Made by a program: the position numbers and the translations under genes
From: Myrmaecium sp. VS I D KN 1
Lineage: Eukaryota; Ascomycota; Dothideomycetes; Valsariales; Valsariaceae
Reading direction: 5' to 3'
Assembly: GCA_019775845.1 (NCBI GenBank)
Contig: JADQAV010000021.1
Location: 62,001-126,000 of the forward strand
Length of the DNA stretch: 64,000 nt
The notes under the pieces: model-generated
Told to the model about the DNA's origin: nothing
The model's input: the letters and a program-made list of their open reading frames with translations, nothing else
Database searches by the model: none
Shown here: positions 24,363-35,523 of the stretch, piece by piece
Position numbering within the stretch: position 1 is the stretch's first letter
Layout of the letters: each line of letters begins with the position of its first letter

Positions 24363-27328
24363 ATGGTGTTTCCGAATCCGATTCGGGCGCCGCTCCCCTT
24401 CCTGTTTGCGTTACTGTGCTTATTACAACCCTTCGCCCAAGCAACCAGGTGGATTACCTATACCGGCAGTGACGGTACCGTGTACCTGAACGACAACCGC
24501 CGGCCGTCATTGTATACCGGAAATTATGGAGACTGCTTGGGAAATAGTCTAATCAATGTCACTCGCTTTGACGCTGCCTGGTATAAGGATAACATGACGG
24601 TCTTGTTCCATCTTGCAGGAGAAACCGCTCTTACCAATGTCTCCCTCATGAGTGAGTCTTTCTGCCACTTTAATCATTGAGTCCGGGCTAACTGTTGGCA
24701 GTGTACATTGGTGTCTTCGCGTACGGCGAGAGTCGCTTTGACCTGACCTTCAACCCTTGCAACGCAAACATCGAAAGTCTCTGTCCTGCAAATGCCAGCG
24801 TCCCGATCGAAGCGAGCGGCATCATCCCGGTCTCGAACGAAGACGTTTCCTCGGTCCCGACCATCGCCCTCACGATCCCCGACTTCGAAGGCGAAGCCGT
24901 CTTACGTATCTTCTCCAACGAGACTGAATCGGAAATCGGTTGTTACTCCGCCGTCCTCACCAATGGCCACACCTTTTCGCACCCTGCTGCTGTCGGGTCC
25001 GTGCTGGGGGCCTTCGCAGCCATTGCAATGGTAGCTTCCTTTGCCACGGCGATCTACGGGACCTTCGTACCAGAAATGCGGACGCACTATGCTCACTCTC
25101 TGTCCGTGATGGTCGTCTTTGCAGTCTACCAGCATATCTTCTACACCGGAGCGTTGTCGATGAACTGGCCGAGTGTCTTGGTGGCGTTTTGGAGCAACTA
25201 CGCATGGGCGGGGGGCATGATCTATTCGGAGGAAATGCAAAATTCGATTAACGACTTCATCGGAAGCAATAAGGGAAACCTCTCTATGGTCGGAGCGGCA
25301 GGATCTGGAGAAACAAATGATCAGGTCGGAGGCGGCTACGATCTGCACAAGCTATATGGAAGATCTCTCGGCAATTCTGGCTTGAACATCGGCGGTCTCA
25401 TCAAACGTTCCAAGTACAACAAGGTTGCGCGGAGTCTCGAGCATACGCTGGCAAAACGGACGCTCACTAACAGCTCGGATGGGTTTGACTGGTATGGGCA
25501 TCCTGTGAAGCCTGGCCTCCCATTACCTGGAAACTACTCTGGATTCGCCGGTACTCTGGGTCAGGAGGAGATTCCAGTCTCGAACGCATTCATGACTGGC
25601 TTCCTATGGTTTCTCATTTTGATCGCGTGCGTCGCGGCGGCCGTCGTTGCTTTCAAGTGGCTGGTCGAAGGCCTTATTTTGGTAAAGCTGGTGAAAAAGG
25701 ACCGGCTTCCGTACTTCCGACAACACTGGCTTGGGTATGCGGGCCTTGCTGTGCTGCGAACGCTCTTCATTGGATTCTTCATGATGATGTTCCTCACGCT
25801 CTTCCAGTTCACTTTCGACGGAGCTGCAGGAGTCGTCGCGGTCGCTGCTATTGTGTTCATCATTCTCTTCGTTGGGATGTTTGGGATTGCCGTCTATGCT
25901 TCCATCTACAGGATCAAGGTCGGAAATTACGAGTCGAAGCCGGATCGCCTTTATATCGAGCGACAGAAAGCGCTTGGTTTCATTCCCTGGTACGGATTTA
26001 GCAGAGCCGGTTCCGCTGGGGATGATGAGAAGGTATTCGTTGCGTCCATCCCTTTCTGGCGCATCTCTCCAGTGAACGGCGAGAACGCCAAGTCGATCCA
26101 CGAGGACGAGGACTATGTCACGAAATTCGGCTGGCTCTCTGCTCGCTTCCGGCGGACCAGGTGGTGGTTCTTCAGTGCCTGGCTGGCTTACGAGTTCATC
26201 CGCGCTTGCTTCTACGCCGGCGCATCCGGACATCCAATGACTCAAGTTTTCGGCCTGTTGGTTGTCGAGTTCCTTGCGTTCGTGGCCATCGTCATCCTGC
26301 GTCCGTTCGAAGGTCAACGTCTCAACGCCATCGTCGTATACTGCCTGGGCTTCAGCAAGGTCGCCTCAGTAGCTTTGTCTGCTGCGTTCGATGTCCACTT
26401 CAACCTCGCTCGTATCACCACCACCGTCATTGGGGTCGTCATCATCGTGATCCAGGGTATCTTAACCTGCATCTTGCTCCTTGCCGTCGTGGTCGGCGCC
26501 TTCTCTGCCCACATGTCCGTGACTCGCCACAGATCAAGGGAGCAATACAGGCCACGCCGGTTAAGATGGGCTCGCGATCGTTGGTTCAAGCACCTCGAGC
26601 GAGTCGAGAAGGATGTCCCGCGACCACCGCCAGAACCTGTTGTTCCCGAGGAGCCCAAGCATGGCTTCAACGTGGCGTCCGTCAGGCGTGTTGCCAAAAT
26701 CGAGGACGAAGATGAGGAGTTCCAAGCTGAAATCATGGGGCAGTATCATCCTTCGCGCATGTCTATGGCTTCACCCGATGTGCCCAGTCCACCAGAATCA
26801 TCCGCCGCTGGGCAAGTGAACAATGCACGTCGCAGTCGTGCGTCACTCCGCAGCGGCGTGTCGTACTCTACCCCTCCTTTCGGCGCTCGCGTGCACCGTG
26901 CATCGTGGAGCTCCCGTGACTTCCAAGAGCACTTTGTAGAACGCGAAAGCCAGCGCATGGTGTCAACAGACAACCTCAGAGACAGTGCTGGTCCGAGCGA
27001 CAGCCGCGAGCACGTCGCTCGAAGCCCGAGCCCGATGGCACTGAACGGGCATTCCACCCCGCCGGATCGGACTGCTAGCCCGCAACGCGGCCTGAGAGAC
27101 TCCTACACGGCTTCCCCGGCCGGTGCCTCGAGGCCTCCGCTCGTCCCAGTGATCAGTGAAAGTGCGAGTGAGGAGGAAGCTGAGATTGTGGCGAAGCCGA
27201 AGGAGACGGTTACGGTAGAGACGAAGGATGTCACATCTGCGGCCACATCGCCAGCAGAAGATCGAGCTGATCCTCCTTCTGCTCCAGCGCCGTCGACATT
27301 ACCGTCAACGATGACTTCGACTGCGTGA
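24363..27328 (+). CDS. Flc/TRP-like membrane protein (putative flavin carrier)
   Basis: Exons 24363-24651 and 24702-27328 (intron 50 nt) give 971 residues. A signal peptide (about 1-27, PFLFALLCLLQPFAQA) leads into an ML-like luminal domain with cysteines in GDC, NPC, SLC and IGCYS. About nine hydrophobic segments follow between residues 195 and 700, for example AAVGSVLGAFAAIAMVASFA and WFLILIACVAAAVVAFKWLV, typical of fungal TRP-like channels. A basic stretch after the last segment (RHRSREQYRPRRLRWARDRW) starts a Ser/Pro-rich cytosolic tail of about 260 residues. Yeast Flc1-3 proteins act in FAD uptake into the ER, calcium handling and wall maintenance; which applies here is inferred. Mould genomes usually carry several paralogues and I cannot tell which this is. 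Confidence 0.92.
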
Positions 27329-29370
27329 CGCAGTAGGGCATAGACTTTTCGTTCTTTCTTTCTTTGATCCCATCCATCTTAGACGGTGTCGTCGAACAAT
27401 CGACTGCTTTCCCTCCCCAGAAAAAGAGAGCACATGCTTTTCTTTTCCCTTTTGTTTCTTTTATCAACGACAATCATGAACCCAACTCGATCAACTTCGT
27501 TTCATCATTTGGGCGTTTCCATTCGGGGATCGGTGTGCTTATGCATGCGTGGCTTTTTCCTTTTCTCGTTCGTTCGTTTGTTGATCATTTCCGCTGAGAG
27601 GAAGCAGGGGAGGAAAGCAGGGAGTTTAGGATTTTTGATCTTCCGTCCGCCTTTTCTCCCCATAATCCCCTGCATGCGCATTCTTTTATGGCGACTTTCC
27701 CGGGACCCTTGTCCTTCGCCGGAGCTACGGGGTGGTGGAGTTTTACTATATGCGGGGGCTCTTTTTTCTTCTTTTCTCTCCTCTTCTTCTTCTTCTTCGT
27801 GCTTGCTGGTCTTTCCCTTCGGTCTCGGTGTAGGGGGTTTTTTCGTTTACCAGTACTGCATTAGCTTTTGCATTATCCAGGTGTTCTATTTCTTCTTCTT
27901 TATTCTCTCTCTTATATCGATCTGGTTCGAGGAACGGCACCTCCCCTTTTGCTTTTCCTTTTCCTGCCTGGATCCCGCCTCCGTCACTCACACACACTCT
28001 CTCTTTGCTTTCTCTGGATATCTTATTTTTCTTCTGTATAATTTTTTAGTCTAGTTGAGGACGTGGGGATAAACTGAGGGGGGGATGTGGATCCCCTGTT
28101 CTGAAGAGGAATTGATCGATGAGCCTTGATCAAGCCTATTTTTTACTTCTTCGCGCCTTCCCTCCCTTCCTTCCCTTCCTGAGCCTTGTTTTTGCTGATA
28201 CGCACCCGCCCTTTCCGTTCCTTTTCTGGCAGCCGGGGGCATGAGGGTTGTGCTTGCCCTTATTTTCATCCTAGAGTCAATACCGATATATAATCCGTTT
28301 CTTTTTTTCTCATCTAGTGGGTATTTACTTCCTATCTTGGTCTTTCTTTCTCTCACGATAACAATCATTTCCCTACCACCACCTTGTCTACCGTGCGTGA
28401 TCCACCGCTCGATCAATCGAAGAGGAGGAACTCTTAGGCTTCAGATATTAGAGAAGGTTATTTCAGACGAGCGGATCGGAGAACAAAACAGAGCGAAGGG
28501 CCGGAGCAAGCTCCGTTCTCGTTCTCCGATGAAGTGATTTCCCCATCGTATCCGTCCTATAGTACGTACGCAGCCAGCTTATTGTTGAGGAGGAGGAGGA
28601 GGAGGAGGATGTCAGGGACTTTCCTCTCAGGATAATTGAACAATGCACGAATTTGATCACATCATGGACCATGAATTGAAGTCGACAAACTCATTTCTCA
28701 TTCCGATCATCCCATCATGAGACATCATCTATTACAACGTACAAACGTGCAGGGAGGGAGAAAAAAGGGGGAACAAAAACAAAGCCATCGAGGAAGGGGG
28801 GTAATAGTGTCGTGGTGAGAAAAAAAGGGTATCAGAAATGTGGGGGAAGTGGAGAAAACCAGAACCGGAAGGAACCATCATGCTGAAGCCTTCTTCTCTT
28901 TCTTTCTTTCCAAAACCCTCGGGATCGTGATGATGATGAAGAACTGAAAGAAAGCAATGCTTGGGGTAGTCGCGGAATGATGGATGTGAGCGAATTAGAA
29001 AGGGGAAGGGAAATGCACGCCCGCCGTTACGACGCTTCGTTCCGGGGATTTGACACGGGTGGTTGATGCGAGGGTGAAATCATGATGTAGGTGAGGATGC
29101 GGCGAAGAGGAGGAAAGAGGCTCTAGGATCGGGTCGCATCGCGTCGCGTTCGCGCACAAGAGGAGTCGAGGAAAACCGACTTCAGACCACTCTGGCAGCA
29201 GGGCCGTGGTGTTTCCCCAAGCGAAACGATCGACGACGACGATGACCGAGACCTATTTTCCCTTTCCCACCTCCTCCACAACCGTTGATCAGCTCGCGAA
29301 CATCGATCTGACTGCGACCACACCGTCTTATCTTTCTCTCACGGAAAGAAGAAGAACGGCGGGGCGCGCC
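27329..29370. other. Convergent intergenic region
   Basis: This lies between the stop of the TRP-like gene (+) and the stop of the microprotein gene (-). The plus strand is T/C-rich at 27360-28060, which creates a 222-residue hydrophobic frame judged spurious. A GGA repeat lies at 28590-28606. No gene is supported. Confidence 0.6.
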
Positions 29371-29633
29371 TTAGATGGTACTCGTGGTGGTCGTACGCCG
29401 GCGGCCGCTGCGACCGCAGGTCAGGCAGGAGATGATGATGTCGAAGACGCTGACGATGCCGGAGATGATGGCGTGGAAGATGGAGCCGATGGCGTTGACG
29501 ATGGCCATCAGGCAGGCGCCGATGGATTGGAAGACGGCTTCGATCTGTGAGGGGATTTGTCAGTGGGTGTTTGCGTGGGAGAAGATGGATGGGCTTCATG
29601 AGGAAGACGTACGCAGGAAACGACGGCACCCAT
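29371..29633 (-). CDS. 64-residue hydrophobic microprotein, possibly acylated
   Basis: Two exons on the minus strand, 29613-29633 (MGAVVSC) and 29371-29544, joined across a 68-nt GT-AG intron. Residues 8-50 are nearly all Ile/Val/Ala/Gly/Phe with few charges (MAIVNAIGSIFHAII, SVFDIIISCLTC), followed by a short basic, Thr-rich tail (GRSGRRRTTTSTI). The N-terminus fits an N-myristoylation signal (Gly2, Ser6) with Cys7 and later cysteines as possible palmitoylation sites, so membrane attachment is likely. From memory, similar tiny proteins with MGAVVSC-like starts occur in many filamentous ascomycetes, but I know no assigned function. Splicing, length and composition support a real gene even though it is too short for most gene callers. 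Confidence 0.78.
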
Positions 29634-31673
29634 GGTTGCGGTTGTTTCGGTGGTAGTAGTGAGATTATGCTAGTGTTGACAGGTGGATAGAAGTGGTTCT
29701 CTATTGTCTTCGCGTAGATGCAAGTAGACGTTTCGCGCGACGTGTGATTATGACTGACGGGAGTATCGCAAAGCAGAAGGAGATATTGTTGTTGTTGCTT
29801 GGAGACGGAGATGTGGAATGGGGAATGTGCGGATTGATTGGAGAGAGAGTAACAAAGGAAAGAGTGGCTCACTAGTGGTTGTTGACACCTTTTATACAGG
29901 TACAGCACCTTCTCCCTCTCCCTTCCAATTATTCCCTGCCATTCCCCTCGCTCCCCAAAATGTAACGATGACGTCGGTGCTGTGGGCGAGCCTTGTCCGT
30001 CAGGCCGGGCATCCCTGCCGGCTGCGAATTCTCCTGCCCGCCAGCGCAAGCCACCCGTGAACGCATCCTGGACCGTCGCTCCGTAACGGGAGGCCGGAGA
30101 GAGGTCAGCGGACCAAGCAGGATCGGGCAAGGCGGGCGTGGTTGTGAAACCTGCTGGGGGTGTTGCATTCCGGCCTCATCGATTTTAAGGTGTGACGCAC
30201 TTCGATGTGGTCGACAGGGCCTGCTGAACCCTGGAACCCTGATCCCGACCTTTGCGAATTCTCCACTGCACCTGTGGCGCTCGTTGGCTTGCCGCTATCA
30301 ACCGAATCTTTGATTCTTCGGGCCCGTCCATCCTTCCCCGACGACGATGGATGTGACATCGTCGGATCTTCACGTCGCAGTAGTACGTCTAGAGTCGTCG
30401 TAGTTCAACAGTCCGATACTATTTATCATCTTCAGGTCTCCAGGCCCTCATCCTCTTCTTCTTCCACGTTGAGACCAATCAGTTAGCCACCGATGTCGTA
30501 ACTCAAATACGAGCGATGAGGGTGGAAGTCAAGTCGGCAGCCACACCGATGACGTCGTTCAATATACGTGCACACAGGCCAGCACTTCCACTCCTCATCC
30601 TTCTTCCCTCCCACACTCCACCGTCCACCACGGGTTTTCTGGTGGAGCCTGTGTACCCGCCGTCCCGTCCGTGCAACCTCGAAGCCGTTGAGATACGAGA
30701 GATTGAGTGCGATGCCATGCATGGAAATGGGTTCTACACTTGCCGCGACCGAAGCTTGGCCTCTACCTCTGCCTCGCCCTCTCGGCAGCTAGTTCCTCCT
30801 CCGCGATGACGAGCAAAGAAAGGATTGGCTAGAAGGGAAGTCATTCACCATTCGATCGACTTGCTTGGTTCTTCAACATACAGGTCTACAATGATTTGTT
30901 CCTCAACTATGTCAGGTACATCGCCCTGTCCCGAGTTCGTAGGGACTACAAACTTTCGCGACGAACAAGCCGAAGAAAGGAAACGACGGGAACCCGGATG
31001 TTTATCTGCTATCACAACTCGGATGTCTAGATATTCCTTCCTAATTCACCATCCCACACGTTCCGTCTCACAGGCGCCAAGTCCTTCAGAAGTCCTTCGT
31101 ACGTCTCCGTACTACCATCAAATAGATATATTCGAGAGACATCGTCTCATCTCATTTTTGTCTTGCTCCTTCTCGCATCGCCAAATCTCCTATCTTTTCA
31201 ATGACGAAACCTTCAAAAACTCGATCGTCTCTTTCTTTCATCTCCTACTTCAGGCTCTCTTCTCTCTTTTCTTCTTCAAGCATCGAGCCGCGTTTTCTGC
31301 GCTAAATGAAGGGAGACGTTCTCAAGCGGGATTTGGAATCGCAAGTGCGATGTCGCAATTAAGGTGAGGTTGAGCGCTGTTCCTGTGGCGCGTTATCCCC
31401 GGGCTCCTTTCCTACAGTCACTCGTTTCCTGCTTCTGCTTCTGCTTCTGCTTCTGTCTCTTTTTCTCCTCCTTCTTCTCCTTCCCCTTCTTCTTCCCCTT
31501 CTTCTCTTGCGTCTTCTCCTTCTTTTTCTCCGAGTTTCCTTCCCGACCAGTAGTATAAACAATCCTAGTATTACACGATCTACTTGTATGAAAGAAGTTC
31601 ACCCTTTTCTCGTCGGTTAAATTGCACACCATCTCCGCGGCCAATCACTCAGCTCGAACACGTACCGTAAGCC
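29634..31673. other. Divergent intergenic region, microprotein / BTB gene
   Basis: The 2-kb spacer holds both promoters. It contains a TTCTGC/CTTCTC-rich run at about 31430-31530. Frames in it are low-complexity or short and none shows family features. Confidence 0.55.
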
Positions 31674-32396
31674 ATGTTCGAGACTCGTCCAAAGTAAGCG
31701 AAGTACGCGCAACCCAGATCTCAGAGCACAGCTAACATAACGAGGTTCGTGGAAAGCGATGTGGTCACCATCAAAGTTGGACCCGCAGCGACTTGCAAGA
31801 CGTTTTACGTCCACTCCGCGCTCTTTCCGAAGGATTCCTTCTTTGCCAAGGCAATCAAAGGCAACTTTGTCGAAGCCAGTTCGCGTGTCATTGAGCTACC
31901 AGAAGACAGTGCGGAGACGGTTGAGAATTTCTGCAACTCGCTATATCATAGCATTTCGTATGGATGCAATCTCGCGATGCTATTTCGCCTCTGGATCTTC
32001 GGCGACAAGTATGCGATGCCTAACTTTCAGGATGATGTGATGAGAAGAATAATCATGGGCATTAAGTTGTCTGGCAACAAGCATCGCATCAAGGCGTGCG
32101 AGGTAAAGGACATTTACAAGGGCACCATGCCCAAGTCCCCGCTGCGGAAGGCCATAGTCGATATCAGCGCCTGGCACCTCTCCGCCGCAGAACTCGAACT
32201 GAACGCCGACGCCTTTCCTCGGGACTTTCTCGTGGATCTGGCGTGCGCGTGGAGAAGGCGTATGGGCTCAGCTAGTTCGGCAACCGAAGCGGCTTCGCAG
32301 ATTTCATGCCCGATTTACTTGCGTCGTGAACATGTGCAGAACTACTTCAAGAGGCACTGTTCACATTACATTGACTGGATTTGCAGGGGCTCATAA
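31674..32396 (+). CDS. BTB/POZ domain protein, function unknown
   Basis: Exons 31674-31693 and 31745-32396 (51-nt intron with CTAAC just before the acceptor) give 223 residues. The short first exon encodes MFETRP and splices in frame. A BTB/POZ fold spans about residues 8-115: SDVVTIKVG, then TFYVHSALFPKDSFFAKAIK, IELPEDSAETVENFCNSLYH and the helix LFRLWIFGDKYAMPNFQDDV. The rest is helical with no second domain. Fungal stand-alone BTB proteins are a large, fast-evolving group; some act as adaptors for cullin-3 ligases or in transcription, most are unassigned. The arrangement VVTIKVGP...F.VHS is typical of that group. Start chosen by the in-frame splice. Confidence 0.82.
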
Positions 32397-33566
32397 GCAC
32401 CGCTGCAGACCGGACTGGGGTGAAAACAAGAGTCAGACATCAGAAGAAAGGGAGAAAGAAGACACAGCTTAACACCGAAACTGTTTTAGCAGATCAAGAC
32501 AGGACACGAACACCTTCAAGGGTCCAATGATCTGCCCCTACGAGTAGCTACCGGGACCATCAAGGAAAAAAAAGCGGAATACAAAAAAACAAGACGGCCG
32601 GATTCTGGCCAGAGATCGCCCATCTTACCTCGTCGAGGGACTTCTCTAGCTCATGCTGTAACTACTAAAGAGGCAAAAAAAAAAAAAAAAAAGATCATCA
32701 GATTTCATCACTGCAGAGATATAGGTTGAGGGGCTGCTTGAAGAATGCTAACAGACGTAATAACAAAGTCCGCTCTATCGGGATCATGTTGAACGGGTGA
32801 GAGTGGGTTAGATGGCAGCTGAGCCCCCCCTTCCCAAAGTCACTCTGATCAGTAGTGTCGTCGTCGGCGGACGAGGTAGATGAATGAACAACTAGGACGT
32901 GTGTATGTGTATTATTCATGGTGCCCGAAAGGTCTGATGATCAATGTTTGTGATCCGACGCATCAGATGTTGACTCGTCGATCAAAGAAGCACCACCACC
33001 GTCAGGCAGTCGAATTGACCGAAATGATCACCGAGGAGAGCGCACGTGAAGGGAGAACGAAGGGAAGTATGAAGATCGGCGCGAAGATGTAAATGTAGGT
33101 ATATAGACATAGTACTTCAACAACCCTTTTAGAGCAAGGTTTCTCGATAACGACGAAAAAGAAAGGATCCTAAGACCAGGTGTCTTCGTAATAGATAGAG
33201 ACGGTGCATAGTCCAAAAGATGAAAGGAAAAAAAAAAAAAAAAAAAGAAAAAAAAAAGAAAAAAGAGAGACAGAGAGACCCATACAGAGCCCCATGTCCA
33301 ACGTGATGATGAACTGAAAATAAACAGACCAAGTTTATTCTAGGATAGTGTCACAACCGCCGCCGCAGACCGGGCCCTTTCTCGTTCTATACACACACCC
33401 GACACACATGCACACCCGCATGCCGCAAAACTCTCCACTTGAACGACATGGAAGACAAAGAACACGGAGAAAAAAAAAAGACTCGTTCACTTTTTACCAC
33501 CCACCACCTCTACCTCCAGTACCAGCAGTCCCAGTACCAGTCCCAGTACCAGCGACAACACCCAAC
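32397..33566. other. Convergent intergenic region
   Basis: This lies between the stops of the BTB gene and MIC19. It holds an A-run at 32677-32693 and a larger A-rich stretch at 33228-33265, both plausible UTR or simple-repeat sequence. No gene seen. Confidence 0.6.
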
Positions 33567-34349
33567 TCACCGCACCGTCCTCTCCACAAACTCGCGCTCG
33601 AGCCGGCCGACCTCGGTACGAAACTCCTCCACCTCCCGCCAGCAATCCAACGGCCGACGGTCGTGCGTCCGCAAGCACTCCACCACCGCGGCCTTCGCCT
33701 TCTCGACCGCGGGATCGGGCTGCTCAAGCTTCCGGCGGGTTTCCAGGCGCTGCTTCATCGCCGCGATCTCCTTCGAGACGGAGTCGTAGCCCAAGTTGCG
33801 CTGGCGCTGGCGTTGCTCCAGCGTGGACGGGGAGGAGAGGGCGTCGCCGATTTTTTCGGTGAGGGATGATGGGGGTTGCTGGGAGGGTTCGGGTTCGGCG
33901 GAGATTTGCTCCTCGAGCGCGGCGAGCCGTTGGTGCTCGGCTTGCTGCAGCTTTTCGAGCTCGGCGGTGACGCGGGCTTGGATTTGGGACTCGAGGTGCT
34001 TGGTCCGGGTGAAGTCGGACTGTTGTTGATGCGGTGAGTGGTGGTGGGTTAGCGAATGCGTGTTGCAATTGGCGCTGTGCGGTAGGAGGAGAGGGCTGAG
34101 GGCTGGATGGTATCATTGGTATGTGGAGAACGGCGTACCTGCGTGCTGTTCTGCAGCGAGTCGACCAGCTCGTTTGAGAAGCGGACGGGGGCGTCACTGT
34201 TTGGAAGGAGGAAGAGGTCAGCGTTTCCCATGCTTGTGTGAGGGCATAGGGAATCCAATCCCCATTTGCGATGGCGCGGGTTCCTTGACTTACGCTGAGA
34301 AGATGAGCTGCGAGGGCTCGTTGGTCGGTTTCGAGTTTCCGGCGCCCAT
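33567..34349 (-). CDS. MIC19: MICOS complex subunit Mic19
   Basis: Three exons on the minus strand: 34294-34349, 34139-34196 and 33567-34019, giving 188 residues. The start MGAGNSKPTN is a canonical N-myristoylation signal, as in Mic19/CHCHD3. DAPVRFSNELVDSLQNSTQ and SDFTRTKHLESQIQARV, then a coiled-coil segment rich in Glu/Gln, make up the DUF1690 body. A single CHCH-like cysteine pair lies near the C-terminus (CLRTHDRRPLDCWREVEEF). Mic19 is an intermembrane-space peripheral subunit that couples Mic60 to the other MICOS components at cristae junctions. Introns are 97 and 119 nt; all junctions keep frame. The gene is divergent from a GNAT gene across 373 bp that contains a long inverted repeat. 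Confidence 0.93.
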
Positions 34350-34722
34350 GGTTGTGTGTAGTGAGGAGTGAGGAGTGAGGAGTGAAGACGGCGAGGAGAG
34401 ATGGGAGGGATGGGAGGAAGAGAAAGAAGATGTCGCTGCTGCTGCTGTTGCTGCTACTGCTGCGTGCTCCAGGTCGTTCCTAGGTTTCGTCCAACTTTCC
34501 CGGACGTCGGTTTGACGTCCGACGTTCGGGAAAGCTGGGCGAGCGGGCTTGGCATTGCCGCGGCTTTCTTTCGGGCAAAATAGGTAGATGTTGAACGCCT
34601 GAGCCTTCAGGCATCGACATCGGCCCACTATCGATAGAGACCGATAACCACTCGAAGCCCATCTCAACACCAACTGAGCAAACACGCCGCCTCATGCTCG
34701 TTGCGACGACACCCACCACAGC
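34350..34722. promoter_or_regulatory. Divergent promoter, MIC19 / GNAT gene
   Basis: The 373-bp spacer between two outward-facing start codons. It includes GAGGAGT repeats near the MIC19 start, a CTG-rich stretch (34433-34462) and a 16-bp inverted repeat at 34495-34534. Confidence 0.6.
34495..34534. repeat. 16-bp inverted repeat in the MIC19/GNAT promoter
   Basis: Left arm 34495-34510 (CTTTCCCGGACGTCGG) and right arm 34519-34534 (CCGACGTTCGGGAAAG) are reverse complements except at one base, with an 8-bp spacer. Each arm contains a CGACGT/ACGTCG core. It could be a dimeric factor site or a hairpin. Confidence 0.8.
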
Positions 34723-35523
34723 ATGTTACAAACCTCGATAACAGCATGGCTGCAGAAGCCAAAAGCCGTGCTGGAACCTCCGGCCCTTCAACCCGCCATT
34801 CCCTCCACAGTCCCCGAGCGAGCACCTCCGGCGCAAAGCGAGCGCGAGCGCGAACCAGCGGAAGACGAAGAAGACGAAGTCGAAGACGAATCCAAATCCC
34901 CAGCCGACGAACAAACCCTCACCCTCCCCCCAACCCTCCCCCCCCTCCCACCAAACATCGCCATCGCACCCTTCACCCCAGCCACCCTCCCCTCCCTCCA
35001 ACGCCTCACCACCCTGCTCCTCCCCATCCCCTACCCACCCTCCTTCTACGCCGAAACCCTCTCGGACCCAAGCATCCACGCGCTCTCCTACGGGGCATTT
35101 GTGCACCACCCCCCCTCCACCACCCAGGCAAAACCACGACCAACGCTCATCGGCGCCATCCGCTGCCGCTTGCTCCCCCATCCGCCCCTTCCCCCTCCCT
35201 CCTCAGGACCCCACCCCCCACAGCAAAAAAACGACTCAACAACGACAATCTACATCTCAACCCTCACCCTCCTCTCGCCCTACCGAGGTCAAGGGATCGC
35301 CACGGGGCTCCTCCACACCGTTCTCCATCAAAATAAAACCCCCTCCCCCTCCCCCTCCCACCCGACCCCTCCGGCGACGTTCGTGACAGCGCACGTCTGG
35401 CAATCCAACGCCGCCGGACGCGCCTGGTACGCGGCGCGCGGGTTCGAGGAGTGGGGCGTCGTGGAGGGGTATTATCGTCGGCTGAAGCCGGGGGGGGCGG
35501 TGGTGGTTGGGCGGAGGGTCTGA
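34723..35523 (+). CDS. GNAT-family N-acetyltransferase (Naa50-like)
   Basis: One uninterrupted frame of 266 residues. The first 70 residues are disordered and acidic (EREREPAEDEEDEVEDESKS). The GNAT domain spans about 80-260: IAIAPFTPATLPSLQRLTTL, PYPPSFYAETL (as in Naa50), GAIRCR, then IYISTLTLLSPYRGQGIATG holding the acetyl-CoA motif YRGQGIA, and VWQSNAAGRAWYAARGFEEW near the end. The closest family feel is Naa50/NatE-type N-terminal acetyltransferase, but Naa50 proteins are shorter and lack the acidic leader and the Pro-rich insert at about 150-172. Coding-strand composition is extremely C-rich and G-poor, unlike neighbours. Substrate not assignable from sequence. Confidence 0.8.
   Translation: MLQTSITAWLQKPKAVLEPPALQPAIPSTVPERAPPAQSEREREPAEDEEDEVEDESKSPADEQTLTLPPTLPPLPPNIAIAPFTPATLPSLQRLTTLLLPIPYPPSFYAETLSDPSIHALSYGAFVHHPPSTTQAKPRPTLIGAIRCRLLPHPPLPPPSSGPHPPQQKNDSTTTIYISTLTLLSPYRGQGIATGLLHTVLHQNKTPSPSPSHPTPPATFVTAHVWQSNAAGRAWYAARGFEEWGVVEGYYRRLKPGGAVVVGRRV

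Noticed and set aside
27912-27945. GGTTCGA motif resembling a tRNA T-loop
   Set aside because: The flanking bases do not form a T-stem, and no acceptor stem or anticodon arm is found upstream.
27386-28054. 222-residue hydrophobic open frame downstream of the TRP-like gene
   Set aside because: It is generated by T/C-rich 3' flanking sequence; composition is Phe/Leu/Ser low complexity with no conserved motif and no coding-like codon bias.
31359-31562. Arg/Lys-only frame, possible basic protein
   Set aside because: It is the complement of a CTTCTC/TTCTGC-rich run, so a simple-repeat artefact.
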